This document shows, in pieces, positions 17,121 through 27,100 of a stretch of DNA of 64,000 bases (the stretch's first letter is position 1; the number at the start of each line of letters is the position of its first letter). The DNA comes from an uncultured Eubacteriales bacterium. GTDB lineage: Bacteria; Bacillota; Clostridia; Oscillospirales; Acutalibacteraceae. Both the position numbers and the translations under genes were made by a program. The notes beneath the pieces were generated by a model that saw only the letters and a list, made by a program, of their open reading frames with translations, was not told the DNA's origin and searched no databases. The stretch is taken from positions 62,001 through 126,000 of the forward strand of contig ONCP01000002.1 of NCBI GenBank assembly GCA_900316385.1. Direction: 5' to 3'.

Positions 17121-18395
17121 TTGGCTGAGTTGAAGTATGACGAAAACGGCAGGCTCCTTTTTACAAAGGAGATGAAGGACGAGGGCTATAAAATCCTCGC
17201 TCCCTCAATGGCGCCGATCCACTTTGCCATTATCAAAAACGTGTTTATCCACGAGGGCTACAACCTTGAGCTTGTCGATACGGCGGGTCCCGAGATCGCT
17301 CAGACAGGTCTCAAATACGTGCATAACGACACCTGCTATCCCGCGCTTCTGGTTATCGGTCAGCTCATTCACGCGCTCCAGTCGGGAAAGTACGACGTCA
17401 ACAAAACCGCGCTTATGATCACTCAGACAGGCGGCGGTTGCCGAGCGAGCAACTATATCTTCCTGCTCAGGAAGGCTCTCAAAAAGGCGGGCTTTGAGCA
17501 GGTTCCCGTTATATCGCTTTCCATCGGCATGGAAAAGAACCCGGGCTTCAGCTTTACGATCCCGCTCATCAGAAGATTCGCGGCGGGTCTTGTCTACGGC
17601 GACGCTCTTATGCTTCTGTCCAATCAGACAAAGCCCTACGAGGTCAACAAGGGCGAGAGTATGCGGCTTGTTGACGAGTGGGTCAAGCGCCTCACCGACG
17701 ATTTCGCAAAGGGCGAAAGCTACCGCCCGAAGGAAATCGAGCGTTATCTCGACAAGATCGGAGAGAGCTTCGCGAAAATCGAGGTTAACAGGGTCCCCAA
17801 GGTCAAGGTAGGCGTTGTCGGCGAGATCTACGTCAAGTATGCCCGTCTCGGCAACAACGATCTTGAGAAATTCCTCGCCGATCAGGGTTGCGAGGTCAAT
17901 CTCCCGGGCATTATGGGCTTTGCGCTGTTCAAGGTCGACAACCGACTTGAGGATATCAAGCTCTACGGCGGAAGCAGGCTGAAATTCAAGGTCTGCTCCG
18001 TGCTGTTTAATTACCTTGTACGGCTTGAGGCTATGATCATCAAGTACACGAAGAAGTACGGCTTTACTCCTCCGGGACAGTACGCCCACATCAAGAAGCT
18101 CGTCAAGCCCGTTATCGGTCACGGCTCCAAGATGGGCGAGGGCTGGCTTCTTACGGCTGAAATGCTCGAGCTGGCGGAGAGCGGCTACGAAAACATCGTC
18201 TGCACTCAGCCCTTTGGCTGTCTGCCGAATCATATCAACGGAAAAGGCGCCGTAAGGCGTATCAAGGAGCTCAACCCGAGGGCGAACATAGTCACGATCG
18301 ACTACGACCCGGGCGCTCCCAAGGTAAATCAGGAGAACCGCATCAAGCTTATGCTCGCGGTAGGAAAAGAGGAATTGGAAAAGGCGTCGCATTAA
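17121..18395 (+). CDS. 2-hydroxyacyl-CoA dehydratase-like protein (activase-associated)
   Basis: 424 residues. Starts with TTG four bases after the stop of the activase gene; GGAAGGGAG ends 8 bases before it. The sequence matches the C-terminal section of long activase-related proteins and resembles the HgdB fold (HNDTCYPALLVIGQ, QTGGGCRASNY, CTQPFGCLPNHI), with several cysteines able to hold an iron-sulfur cluster. It very likely acts with the preceding protein as a complex. The exact substrate is unknown; such pairs have also been called benzoyl-CoA reductase-like. Translation is coupled to the upstream gene. Confidence 0.83.
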   Translation: MAELKYDENGRLLFTKEMKDEGYKILAPSMAPIHFAIIKNVFIHEGYNLELVDTAGPEIAQTGLKYVHNDTCYPALLVIGQLIHALQSGKYDVNKTALMITQTGGGCRASNYIFLLRKALKKAGFEQVPVISLSIGMEKNPGFSFTIPLIRRFAAGLVYGDALMLLSNQTKPYEVNKGESMRLVDEWVKRLTDDFAKGESYRPKEIERYLDKIGESFAKIEVNRVPKVKVGVVGEIYVKYARLGNNDLEKFLADQGCEVNLPGIMGFALFKVDNRLEDIKLYGGSRLKFKVCSVLFNYLVRLEAMIIKYTKKYGFTPPGQYAHIKKLVKPVIGHGSKMGEGWLLTAEMLELAESGYENIVCTQPFGCLPNHINGKGAVRRIKELNPRANIVTIDYDPGAPKVNQENRIKLMLAVGKEELEKASH

Positions 18396-18409
18396 GCGGC
18401 GCCTTTTTT
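18383..18409 (+). terminator. Terminator overlapping the stop codon of the activase partner
   Basis: GGCGTCGC / GCGGCGCC stem with an ATTAA loop that contains the TAA stop, followed by six T. Confidence 0.85.
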
Positions 18410-18429
18410 AGCGAAATAATAAATTTTAA

Positions 18430-19098
18430 CTATATCCAGATCGTGTCGTCCTTGCCCGAGCCGAGCTCAAAGTGGTATTTCACGATCCCGAGATCGACCT
18501 TGGAGTAGGGAGCGCGCTTGGTTTCCGCGTGGACCCGTCCGCCTTCCCTCAGCTCAAAGCAGAATTTTTGCTGATTCATCGCGGTGGGCGCAAGCAGAGC
18601 CGCCTCAACGCCCTTAGCGTACCATTCGGGCATCGCGCCGACAGTCGCGCTGACCTCGTTGAAGGCGCGGTTATTGCTGGGTACTCCCTGAGTTTCGCCG
18701 TAGCCAACCGCGATCACCGCGACGAGCTTTTCGCCCTTGTCAACGGTGTAAACCTTGTGGTTTTTCTTGTAGGTAAGACCTACCCAACAGGAGTTTATCC
18801 CCATCATCTGAGCCGACAAAACAAGCTTTTCGCCCCAATAGCCGATGAGCTCGTCAAGGTCGGGACCCTTTCTGCCGACCAGAATGATATAGTCGTACAC
18901 GTTTTTGAACTTTCCGTAACGCGCGAGCAAGCCGTGGAACGCCTTGGGTTCGTTAGCCGCAAGCTGGATGTGAAGTCCGCTCAGTGAGTTGTAGGTCAGT
19001 ATCAGCCTTTCAAGCGCCGCAACGTGATCCGCCGAGAGCGGCATATCCTTGAATACACGTACAGAGTGGCGCGCGTTGATTGCTTCTAAAAGTGTCAT
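18430..19098 (-). CDS. Nitroreductase-family flavoprotein
   Basis: 222 residues. FMN-binding nitroreductase fold: the N-terminal ARHSVRVF phosphate-contact motif and a C-terminal APTAMNQQKF segment. It probably reduces nitro compounds, quinones or enones with NAD(P)H in the cytoplasm. AAGGAG lies 6 bases upstream of the ATG. It converges on the activase operon and diverges from rnf. The internal GYGETQGVP segment is usual for the larger Clostridial nitroreductases. Substrate unknown. Confidence 0.88.
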   Translation of the reverse strand: MTLLEAINARHSVRVFKDMPLSADHVAALERLILTYNSLSGLHIQLAANEPKAFHGLLARYGKFKNVYDYIILVGRKGPDLDELIGYWGEKLVLSAQMMGINSCWVGLTYKKNHKVYTVDKGEKLVAVIAVGYGETQGVPSNNRAFNEVSATVGAMPEWYAKGVEAALLAPTAMNQQKFCFELREGGRVHAETKRAPYSKVDLGIVKYHFELGSGKDDTIWI

Positions 19099-19242
19099 CT
19101 CCTGCTCCTTATTCCAATTTTTTTCATTCCAAGATTGATTATAGCACAGGCTTTCGTTCTAAACAATAGGCAAAACCCCCAAGGAGTACAAAATATTACA
19201 GTACCTTGATAAAAATTTGGTGATGATTTCTTTCTTCCGCTA

Positions 19243-19271
19243 TTGGCTACGGATGAATTTTGTAGTATAAT
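19243..19271 (+). promoter_or_regulatory. rnf operon promoter
   Basis: TTGGCT (19243-19248), 17-base spacer, TATAAT (19266-19271), 40 bases before rnfC. Confidence 0.75.
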
Positions 19272-19310
19272 TACTATGTATACGTATTTTTTAAAAATTT
19301 GGAGGTAATA

Positions 19311-20630
19311 ATGAGACTTCACGGTATAAAGGTTCAGCATCACAAAAATACCGCGAGCGATTCTCCCGTGCGGCTTCCTGACCCGCCCGAGGTCGTGATA
19401 CCGATGTCGATGCACATCGGCAAGCCCGCGAATGTCGTTGTTAAAAAGGGCGACAGCGTCAAGGTCGGTCAGCTCATCGGCGAGCGCGATGGCTTTGTCA
19501 GCGTCCCGATCCATTCAAGCGTTTCGGGAACGGTAACGAAGATCGACGAGATCACAATGTCCGCGGGGCAGAAGGTAAAAGCGGTTTTCATTAAATCCGA
19601 CGGTCTCGGCGAAATGTACGAGGGTATCACTCCGCCTGAGGCAGTTGATTTCGAGAGCTTCGTCAGCGCGGTACAGGAGAGCGGCGTCGTCGGACTGGGC
19701 GGCGCGGGTTTTCCGACCTTTATCAAGGTCAACGTCAAGGATCTGTCAAAAATAGATGAGCTGGTCATCAACGCCGCAGAGTGCGAGCCCTACATAACCT
19801 CGGACACAAGAACGATGATCGACAAGCCCGATTTCGTTTTTAAGGGGATCGAGGCGATACGCAGATTTATGGGTGTGAAGCGCTTTATCATCGGCATCGA
19901 GGACAACAAGAGAGAAGCCATCAAAATTATGAAGGACTACGCCTCAAGAGCGGAGGGCGTCGAGGTCAAAGTACTGCCCTCGATCTATCCTCAGGGCGGA
20001 GAGAAGGTGCTCGTTTACAACACGACCGGCAAGATCATCCCCAAGGGCGGATTGCCGATCGACGTCGGAGTGATCGTCGGCAACGTAACAACGGTGGCGT
20101 TTATCGCGGAATATCTCGAAACGGGAATCCCGCTCGTCGAAAAATGCGTTACGGTCGACGGCTCGGCGGTAAATAAGCCGACCAATGTCATCGCGCCCAT
20201 CGGAACTCCGATTGGCAGACTGTTCGAGTGCTGCGGCGGGCTGAAATGCGAGCCCGCGAAGGTGATCTACGGAGGGCCGATGATGGGTATAGCCGTTCCG
20301 TCGCTTGACGTTCCCGTGCTCAAGATGACCAACGCGGTCATCGCTATGGACGAGAAGGAAGCGGCTCCTCCCAAAACCACTCAATGCATAAATTGCGGCA
20401 ACTGCCTGTCGCATTGTCCCTTCAGGCTCGACCCCAAGGGAATAATGCACGCCTACAACACCGACGACAGAGAGGCTCTTGAAGCACTGTGCGTCGATCT
20501 TTGTATGGAATGCGGCTGCTGCTCTTATGTTTGTCCTGCCAAGCGTCCGCTTGTGCAGACAAACAAAATGGCTAAAATAAAGCTCAGAGAATACTTGAAC
20601 GAGAAAAAAGCGAAGGAGGAGAAAAAATGA
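19311..20630 (+). CDS. rnfC: Rnf complex subunit C
   Basis: 439 residues. Peripheral subunit that holds NADH/FMN and two [4Fe-4S] clusters. Both cluster motifs are present near the C-terminus (CINCGNCLSHCP and CMECGCCSYVCP), and the N-terminal half has the glycine-rich GLGGAGFPTFIK nucleotide/FMN site. The start at 19311 follows GGAGG by 5 bases; the preceding in-frame ATG at 19299 precedes that site and is rejected. First gene of rnfCDGEAB, the gene order usual in Clostridia. Confidence 0.96.
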   Translation: MRLHGIKVQHHKNTASDSPVRLPDPPEVVIPMSMHIGKPANVVVKKGDSVKVGQLIGERDGFVSVPIHSSVSGTVTKIDEITMSAGQKVKAVFIKSDGLGEMYEGITPPEAVDFESFVSAVQESGVVGLGGAGFPTFIKVNVKDLSKIDELVINAAECEPYITSDTRTMIDKPDFVFKGIEAIRRFMGVKRFIIGIEDNKREAIKIMKDYASRAEGVEVKVLPSIYPQGGEKVLVYNTTGKIIPKGGLPIDVGVIVGNVTTVAFIAEYLETGIPLVEKCVTVDGSAVNKPTNVIAPIGTPIGRLFECCGGLKCEPAKVIYGGPMMGIAVPSLDVPVLKMTNAVIAMDEKEAAPPKTTQCINCGNCLSHCPFRLDPKGIMHAYNTDDREALEALCVDLCMECGCCSYVCPAKRPLVQTNKMAKIKLREYLNEKKAKEEKK

Positions 20631-21550
20631 GAAAGCTGATTTCATCCGTATCTCCTCATGTCAACAGTCCGCTGACAACTCAAAGGATAATGCTCGATGT
20701 TGTGCTCGCGCTTGTTCCCGCGGGGATCGCCTCGGCGATAATCTTCGGCTGGAGAGCATTGCTTGTGATCGGTGTTTGCGTCGCGGTCTGTGTTTTCTCG
20801 GAATGGGGCTTTGAGAAGATCTGTAAGAAGGAAAACACGATCTCCGATCTTTCCGCGGTTGTCACAGGTATGCTGCTCGCGTATAATCTGCCTGTTTCCA
20901 TCCCGATCTGGCAGGCGGCGCTCGGAAGCGTTATCGCGATCGTTGTAGTAAAGCAGCTTTTCGGCGGTATCGGTCAGAACTTCGCTAACCCCGCGATCAC
21001 CGCAAGGATAATAATGATGACGGCGTTCTCGGGAACGATGACGGCGTGGGTTATCCCCGACGCGGTCTCCACGGCTACTCCGCTCGCGATGATCTCAAAG
21101 GGAAATCTCGGCGGACTGCCCTCATATCTGCAAATGTTCCTCGGCTGGCGCGGAGGCTGTCTGGGCGAAACCTGCACGCTGGCGCTGTTGCTCGGCGGTA
21201 TCTATCTTCTTGTAAGAAGGGTGATATCCTGGCATACGCCCGTCGCCTTCATCGGAACAGTCGCGATAATGTCGTTTATCTGCGGCAAGGATGTCCTGTA
21301 TCAGCTTATGGCAGGCGGTCTAATGATCGGCGCGCTGTTTATGGCGACCGACTATTCCTCCACGCCGCCCACAAAATGGGGCAAGGTCATCTTCGGTATC
21401 GGTTGCGGTCTTATCACTGTCCTAATCCGTTTTTGGGGCAACTTCCCCGAGGGCGTGAGCTTCTCTATACTTATTATGAACATTCTCACTCCGTATATTA
21501 CAAAGCTCACCCGATCTAAGCCCTTCGGTGCGGGAGGTGCCAAAAAATGA
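20627..21550 (+). CDS. rnfD: Rnf complex subunit D
   Basis: 307 residues, about nine to ten membrane helices. Its ATG overlaps the rnfC stop (ATGA). It carries a covalently bound FMN on a threonine in a motif near ATDYSSTP. With RnfG it passes electrons through the membrane part of the complex, coupling ferredoxin oxidation to Na+ or H+ export. Confidence 0.95.
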   Translation: MRKLISSVSPHVNSPLTTQRIMLDVVLALVPAGIASAIIFGWRALLVIGVCVAVCVFSEWGFEKICKKENTISDLSAVVTGMLLAYNLPVSIPIWQAALGSVIAIVVVKQLFGGIGQNFANPAITARIIMMTAFSGTMTAWVIPDAVSTATPLAMISKGNLGGLPSYLQMFLGWRGGCLGETCTLALLLGGIYLLVRRVISWHTPVAFIGTVAIMSFICGKDVLYQLMAGGLMIGALFMATDYSSTPPTKWGKVIFGIGCGLITVLIRFWGNFPEGVSFSILIMNILTPYITKLTRSKPFGAGGAKK

Positions 21551-22086
21551 AGAAAAATACCTTTAACGAAATCATAAAGCCGATATTGGTGCTCGGCTGT
21601 ATCTGTTTGGCGGTCACGGCGCTTTTGGCTTATGTAAATCTCGTAACGGCTCCGATAATAAAGGCGGCTGACGAGAAGGCCGCCGCTGAGGCGAGAGCCG
21701 AGGTGCTCTCCGAGGCGGAGGGCTTCGAGTTGATCGACGTCAAGCTCCCCGACGAGGTAACGGAGGCATACAAGGCTGAAAACGGCGCGGGCTATGTTTT
21801 CAAGCTCAGCGTCAAGGGCTACGGCGGCGATATCGTGATGATGTGCGGTATCAGATCGGACGGCTCAATAGAAAAATGCAAAACTCTCTCTCATAACGAA
21901 ACGAGCGGTATCGGCTCGCGCGTTGTGAGCAACGACAGCGGATACAGCGACAAATACGTCGGAAAAACCGCTGAGGATTATGAGGAAGTGGACGGCGTTT
22001 CGGGCGCCACGATCTCCTCAAAGGCATATAAAAAGGCAATTTCCGCGGCGTTTGACGCGTACAACACGGTAAAGGAGGCTGAGTGA
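21547..22086 (+). CDS. rnfG: Rnf complex subunit G
   Basis: 179 residues. One N-terminal membrane helix (about 9-32), then an extracytoplasmic FMN-binding domain with the flavinylation motif SGATIS near the C-terminus, where FMN is attached to the threonine. Overlaps rnfD and rnfE by four bases at each end. Confidence 0.95.
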   Translation: MKKNTFNEIIKPILVLGCICLAVTALLAYVNLVTAPIIKAADEKAAAEARAEVLSEAEGFELIDVKLPDEVTEAYKAENGAGYVFKLSVKGYGGDIVMMCGIRSDGSIEKCKTLSHNETSGIGSRVVSNDSGYSDKYVGKTAEDYEEVDGVSGATISSKAYKKAISAAFDAYNTVKEAE

Positions 22087-22763
22087 TGAATAAGCTTCAA
22101 AACTTTACAAAGGGAATAATAAAAGAGAACCCCGTGCTTGTGCTTGTGCTCGGCACCTGTCCGACGCTCGCCACCTCAACAAATGTTATGAGCGCGCTCG
22201 GAATGGGCGCGGCGGCGACGGTGGTGCTTCTGTGCTCCAACATCGTTATCTCGGCTCTGCGAAAAATCATCCCCGACAAGGTGCGTATCCCGTGCTTTAT
22301 CGTGCTTATCGCGGGCTTTGTAACAATGGTTCAGCTGCTTGTCAAGGCGTTCGCGCCCGCGCTGGACGCGTCGCTGGGAATATATCTTCCTCTAATCGTC
22401 GTAAACTGCATCATCCTCGGCAGAGCCGAGATGTTTGCCCAGAAGAACAAGGTAATAGATTCCGCGATCGACGGTCTCGGAATGGGCGCGGGCTTTACTC
22501 TCGCGCTGGTCGCGATGGCGACGATCCGAGAGGTTTTCGGCAACGGCACCTTCCTCGGAATGCCGATCCCCGTTTTGTCGGAGAACCATATCTCGATACT
22601 TACGATGGCTCCCGGCGGCTTCTTCGTGTTCGGTCTGCTGATTGCGGTCGTTAACCGCTTCTTCAAGAACAAGCCGAGGAAAAAGAGCTTCGGCTGCGCC
22701 GCCTGTCCTCAGGCTGAGATCTGCGGCGGCTCCTGCTCGGGAGAGGAGGTAAATAATGACTAA
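22083..22763 (+). CDS. rnfE: Rnf complex subunit E
   Basis: 226 residues, six membrane helices with the NPVLVLVLGTCP entry of the RnfA/E family. A second in-frame ATG directly follows the first, and either may start translation. A cysteine-rich C-terminal tail (CAACPQAEICGGSC) is present, a variation often seen in Clostridial RnfE. Overlaps rnfA by eight bases. Confidence 0.94.
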   Translation: MMNKLQNFTKGIIKENPVLVLVLGTCPTLATSTNVMSALGMGAAATVVLLCSNIVISALRKIIPDKVRIPCFIVLIAGFVTMVQLLVKAFAPALDASLGIYLPLIVVNCIILGRAEMFAQKNKVIDSAIDGLGMGAGFTLALVAMATIREVFGNGTFLGMPIPVLSENHISILTMAPGGFFVFGLLIAVVNRFFKNKPRKKSFGCAACPQAEICGGSCSGEEVNND

Positions 22764-23346
22764 GCTTATTATTATCCTGCTTTCGGCAGTATTTATAAAT
22801 AATTATGTGCTCTCGCGCTTTCTCGGGATCTGTCCGTTCCTCGGCGTTTCGAAGAAGCTCGATTCCGCGACGGGAATGAGCCTCGCGGTAATATTCGTAA
22901 TGATGATCTCAACGGCGGTCACTTACCCGATCCAGATGTATCTGCTGATCCCGAACCACCTTGAGTATTTGCAGACGATCGTCTTTATTCTGGTGATCGC
23001 GGCGCTTGTTCAGCTTGTCGAGATCACGCTCAAAAGATTTATTCCGTCGCTTCACAAATCGCTCGGAGTTTATCTTCCGCTCATAACCACGAACTGCGCC
23101 GTGCTCGGCGTTACGATCCTCAACATCGACGAGGGCTACACCTTCCTTGAGGCGATGGTCAACTCCCTCGGCTCGGGTCTCGGCTTCTTTCTCGCGATGG
23201 TTATGTTCTCGGGCGTTCGCTCCAAGCTTGAAGGAGCGGATATCCCCAAGTCCTTCAAGGGACTGCCGATCACTCTGATCGCCGCGTCGATCACCTCGTT
23301 GTCGTTTATGGGCTTCGGCGGAGTGATCGAGAACCTGTTCGCGTAA
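22756..23346 (+). CDS. rnfA: Rnf complex subunit A
   Basis: 196 residues, six membrane helices, homologous and inverted relative to RnfE; contains the conserved NNYVLSRFLGICPFLGVS stretch with the cysteine that contributes to an intramembrane iron-sulfur centre. Confidence 0.95.
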   Translation: MTKLIIILLSAVFINNYVLSRFLGICPFLGVSKKLDSATGMSLAVIFVMMISTAVTYPIQMYLLIPNHLEYLQTIVFILVIAALVQLVEITLKRFIPSLHKSLGVYLPLITTNCAVLGVTILNIDEGYTFLEAMVNSLGSGLGFFLAMVMFSGVRSKLEGADIPKSFKGLPITLIAASITSLSFMGFGGVIENLFA

Positions 23347-23359
23347 AGGGGGTACGGAT

Positions 23360-24157
23360 ATGGAAGCTATTTTAACAGCGGTAATCCCCGTGCTGATAAT
23401 CGGAGTTTTGTGCGCTGGTATGCTGGTTATCGCCTCAAAGCTGATGGCGGTCAAGGAGGATGAGCGTTTTCCCAAGGTCAGGGAATGTCTGCCCGGCGCC
23501 AACTGCGGAGCCTGCGGCTACGCGGGCTGTGACGGCTACGCCAAGGCGCTCGTAACAGACGACAGCGTTCCCGCCAATCTTTGCATTCCGGGCGGAGCGG
23601 ACGTCGCGAGACAGCTCAGCGAAACGCTCGGCGTGGAATTCGCTGACGTTGAGAAAAAGACGGCGGTAGTCCATTGTCTCGGAAACTGCGACGCGACCGA
23701 GGATATGGTCGAGTATAAGGGTATGGAGAGCTGTGCCGCCGCGAAAATGATTTTCGGCGGAAAGGGCAAATGCGGCTTCGGCTGTATCGGTCTGGGCGAT
23801 TGCGCCAAGGCTTGTCCCGAGCAGGCGATCTGTATAAACAAGGGTATCGCCATCGTGAATCCGCCCGAGTGTATCGGATGCGGAGTATGCGTGAAAACCT
23901 GTCCCAATTCTCTTATCTCACTTCACGGCGCGACCTCGACCACGGTCGTCAGCTGTTCCAACCGCGACAAGGGCGCCGTAACTCGAAAGGCGTGCGCAAA
24001 CGGCTGTATCGGCTGCAAAAAGTGCGAAAAAACCTGTCAGTATGACGCGATAAAGGTCACAAACAATCTCGCTGTTATCGACTACGACAAGTGCGTGTCC
24101 TGCGGCGAATGCGCCAAGGTATGTATGGCGGGTTGTATACGTATATATAAATTGTAA
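23360..24157 (+). CDS. rnfB: Rnf complex subunit B (ferredoxin-binding)
   Basis: 265 residues. One N-terminal membrane helix, then a four-cysteine Fe-S domain (CLPGANCGACGYAGC) and several ferredoxin-like clusters (CIGLGDCAKACP, CIGCGVCVKTCP, CIGCKKCEKTC, CVSCGECAKVC). It accepts electrons from reduced ferredoxin. GGGGGT precedes the ATG. Last rnf gene; the subtilase gene follows after only 30 bases. Confidence 0.96.
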   Translation: MEAILTAVIPVLIIGVLCAGMLVIASKLMAVKEDERFPKVRECLPGANCGACGYAGCDGYAKALVTDDSVPANLCIPGGADVARQLSETLGVEFADVEKKTAVVHCLGNCDATEDMVEYKGMESCAAAKMIFGGKGKCGFGCIGLGDCAKACPEQAICINKGIAIVNPPECIGCGVCVKTCPNSLISLHGATSTTVVSCSNRDKGAVTRKACANGCIGCKKCEKTCQYDAIKVTNNLAVIDYDKCVSCGECAKVCMAGCIRIYKL

Positions 24158-24187
24158 AGCAAATGTAAAGCAATTTCGGAGGAAAAT

Positions 24188-27100
24188 ATGAAACTATTCA
24201 GAAAATGCCTCGGGCTCGCGCTTTCGGGCGTTATGCTCGTCGGCTCCGCCGCGGTGCCCGCTGCGGCTTCGGTGTTCGAAAAAAAGGATTATTCGGGCTA
24301 TGACTATATCGAGGGTGAGGCTATCGTCGTTCTCAAGGACGACGCGAGCGGGATATACACCAAAAAGAACAAGTCTGCCGCGGCTTACGGCAGCGGTATT
24401 TCGCTGGAAAACAGCTATAATATCGACGCGGACGCGAAGGACAAAGACAGCCTCAAGCTTGCGGTCGTAAAGTCCGACAAGCTTTCCACAGCTCAGCTTA
24501 TCCCTAAGCTTGAGCAGAGATCGGGCGTGGATTTCGCCGTTCCGAACTTCAGGGCGAAAGTCTGCGACATTACCGACGACACGTACAGCTCGTTCCAGTG
24601 GGCGCTTGAAAACAAGGGCCATCAGGGCGGCAAGGACGGCTGCGACATCAAGCCGCAGGCGCTCTGGGACAAGGCAAAGGACAACGAAAACGAAGTGCTG
24701 GTAGCGGTGCTTGACACGGGTATCGACTTTGATCACGAGGATCTGAAGGACGTGATCTGGACAAATCCCTTTGGCTCAAAGCTCGTCGGTAAGCACGGCT
24801 ATGACTTTACATATGCGAACAGCGACGGCGAACCGCGCGACGACCACGGTCACGGCACCCACGTTTCGGGTATTATCGCGGGTATGGGCGACAACCAAAA
24901 GGGTATCTCGGGCATTAACAAGAGCTCGGTCAAGATACTCCCGATCAAATGTCTGGACGCGGAAGGCTCTATGGCTCTCGACACAGAGATCGCGGCGCTG
25001 GACTATCTCGCCAGAGCCGTTAAGCTCGGCGCGAATATAACCGCCGTCAACTGCTCCTGGGGCGGAATAGGCGACGCGAGCGAGAAAAAGCTATATGAAA
25101 AAATCTTCAGTGAGCTTGGAAGCAAGGGCGTGATCAGTGTATTTGCCGCGGGCAACGAGAGCGCTGATATCAGCGAGGAGCAGAGCTCCATTTTCGGTGA
25201 TGGCTATGTGCTTCCCGCCGCGATCAACTGCGACACCAAGATCACCGTAGCCGCGTCCGATGAAAAAGACGGGCTCGCGGGATTCTCTAATTACTCCGAA
25301 AAGTTCGTAGACGTTGCGGCTCCCGGCACTCAGATTCTTTCCTGCGTACACGAAAACACCTTCAACCCCTCGATCTATTCGGTTCAGCAGAAGGCGGAGC
25401 TCGTTAAGGAGATTCAGGATTATAACGGAGAGCTCAAGGACGGCGATTTCGGATATCCCGTGGTTAATAAGAACGGCTCGTCGATCTACCCGATCAGTGA
25501 AAACATCAAGGTCGAGCAGGGCGACAGATTCTTCGGCGATTCGGGCAAGTCGGTAAAGATAAGCTTTACAGACGAGAAGATCGAAACAGAGGAAAAAGCA
25601 AATGTCGAAGAAACGGAAACCGATTCCGAGCTGTATTTTTACAGCTTTGAGCTTCCCTTTACCTTGGATAACAAGCTCGATCCCTACTCCGTCAGCTTTA
25701 TGTTCAGCGGCTCCCAGGGTATCGAGTGGGTCGTTCTTGATGTTCCTGCCGACAAAGAAATAACAGCGGCGGAGGTGAATTCCTTCCTGATAATCGGCGG
25801 AGGCTATGGCGAGGATTGGGATCATTATCAGTACAGGATCGAGCCCAAAAAACAGAGGAACTATACCAGAAGCACCGACCGTAAGCTCGTGTTCTTTGCT
25901 TACGCGAACGGCGGCGACAGTATTTGTATCGATGATTTTGCCGTCAGCAAGCAGGGTGTCGAAGAAGAAGAATTCGGCAAATATGATTTTAAGGGCGGAA
26001 CCTCGATGGCGGCTCCCTATGTAACAGGCGCCGCGGCTCTCGTCAAAAGAGCGTATCCCGATTTTGACGTGAAGGATATCATCTCTGTGATCTGTCAGAC
26101 AGGTCGTTACAGCGAGGCTCTTGAGGGCAAGCTCAGGAATCCGAGGGTCCTCTGCCTTGACGATGCGGATAAGGTGCCCCCGATGATTACCTCGGCAAAG
26201 TATTCCTCCGACGGAAAATCCATTGAAATAAACGGACGTCTTGACGGCGTAACGACTGTAAAAATAGACGGTACAGAGGTCAGCCCGACGTCAAAGACCG
26301 ATGATAAGATCACCATCCCCGACAAGGGCTGGAACGTAAAGACAGTTACGATCACGGTCGAAAGCGAGAGCGGCTCCTCACGCTGCAAAACGTTCCTCAC
26401 AAAGCAGAAGGTGTTCCCCGAAACAGACAGAGTTATCGGCAAGCCTTCGTGGGATTCTCAGCTTATCCCGATCAACGCGGACGACAAGGCTTATTTCCTC
26501 GACGCTTATTCGGGAAATCTGAGCCGTCTGAAATACGACATAAAATCAAATTTTTATTACTATGACGAGGAAGTCGCTGAGATCAACGTCAAGAAGCTTG
26601 TCGAGAAAAAGTCGACAGTCACCTTTAACGGCGCGGTTTATCTCAATAACAAAATATACTTTACCGCGATAGCCGAGATCAAATCGTCGGATTACACGAT
26701 CGGCTATGACAGCTTCTTCGGTTATTATGATCTGTCCAAGAAAAAAGCGGTCAGACTCTGCGATTATCCCGACGCGCCGACCGCGGGAATATCGCTCGCT
26801 AAGCTGGGCAAGAAATTCTACATCATCGGCGGCTATGATTCGAATAATCAGGTTTGTAAGGACGATGTGTTCAAGTACGATTCAAAGTCAAAGAGCTTTA
26901 AGCTGCTCGGCGAAAAGCTCCCCGTTCCGCGCGCTCATACAAAGTTCTGTGAGTACAACGGTGTGCTTGTCGGAGCGTACGGAGCGCAGGATAACGGCAA
27001 AATGCCGCAGATCATTACCTTTGACGGCTCCAAATGGAAAACCTCCTCGGTCAAGCTCGAAAGCTACGACACGATCGATATAGAATTATTCCCCGGTAAC

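Noticed and set aside
17205..18392. 395-codon minus frame opposite the activase partner
   Set aside because: Antisense shadow caused by codon bias; the plus-strand gene has clear motifs and start.
18430..19098. Membership of the nitroreductase in the rnf operon
   Set aside because: It is on the opposite strand with its own ribosome site, and rnf has its own promoter.
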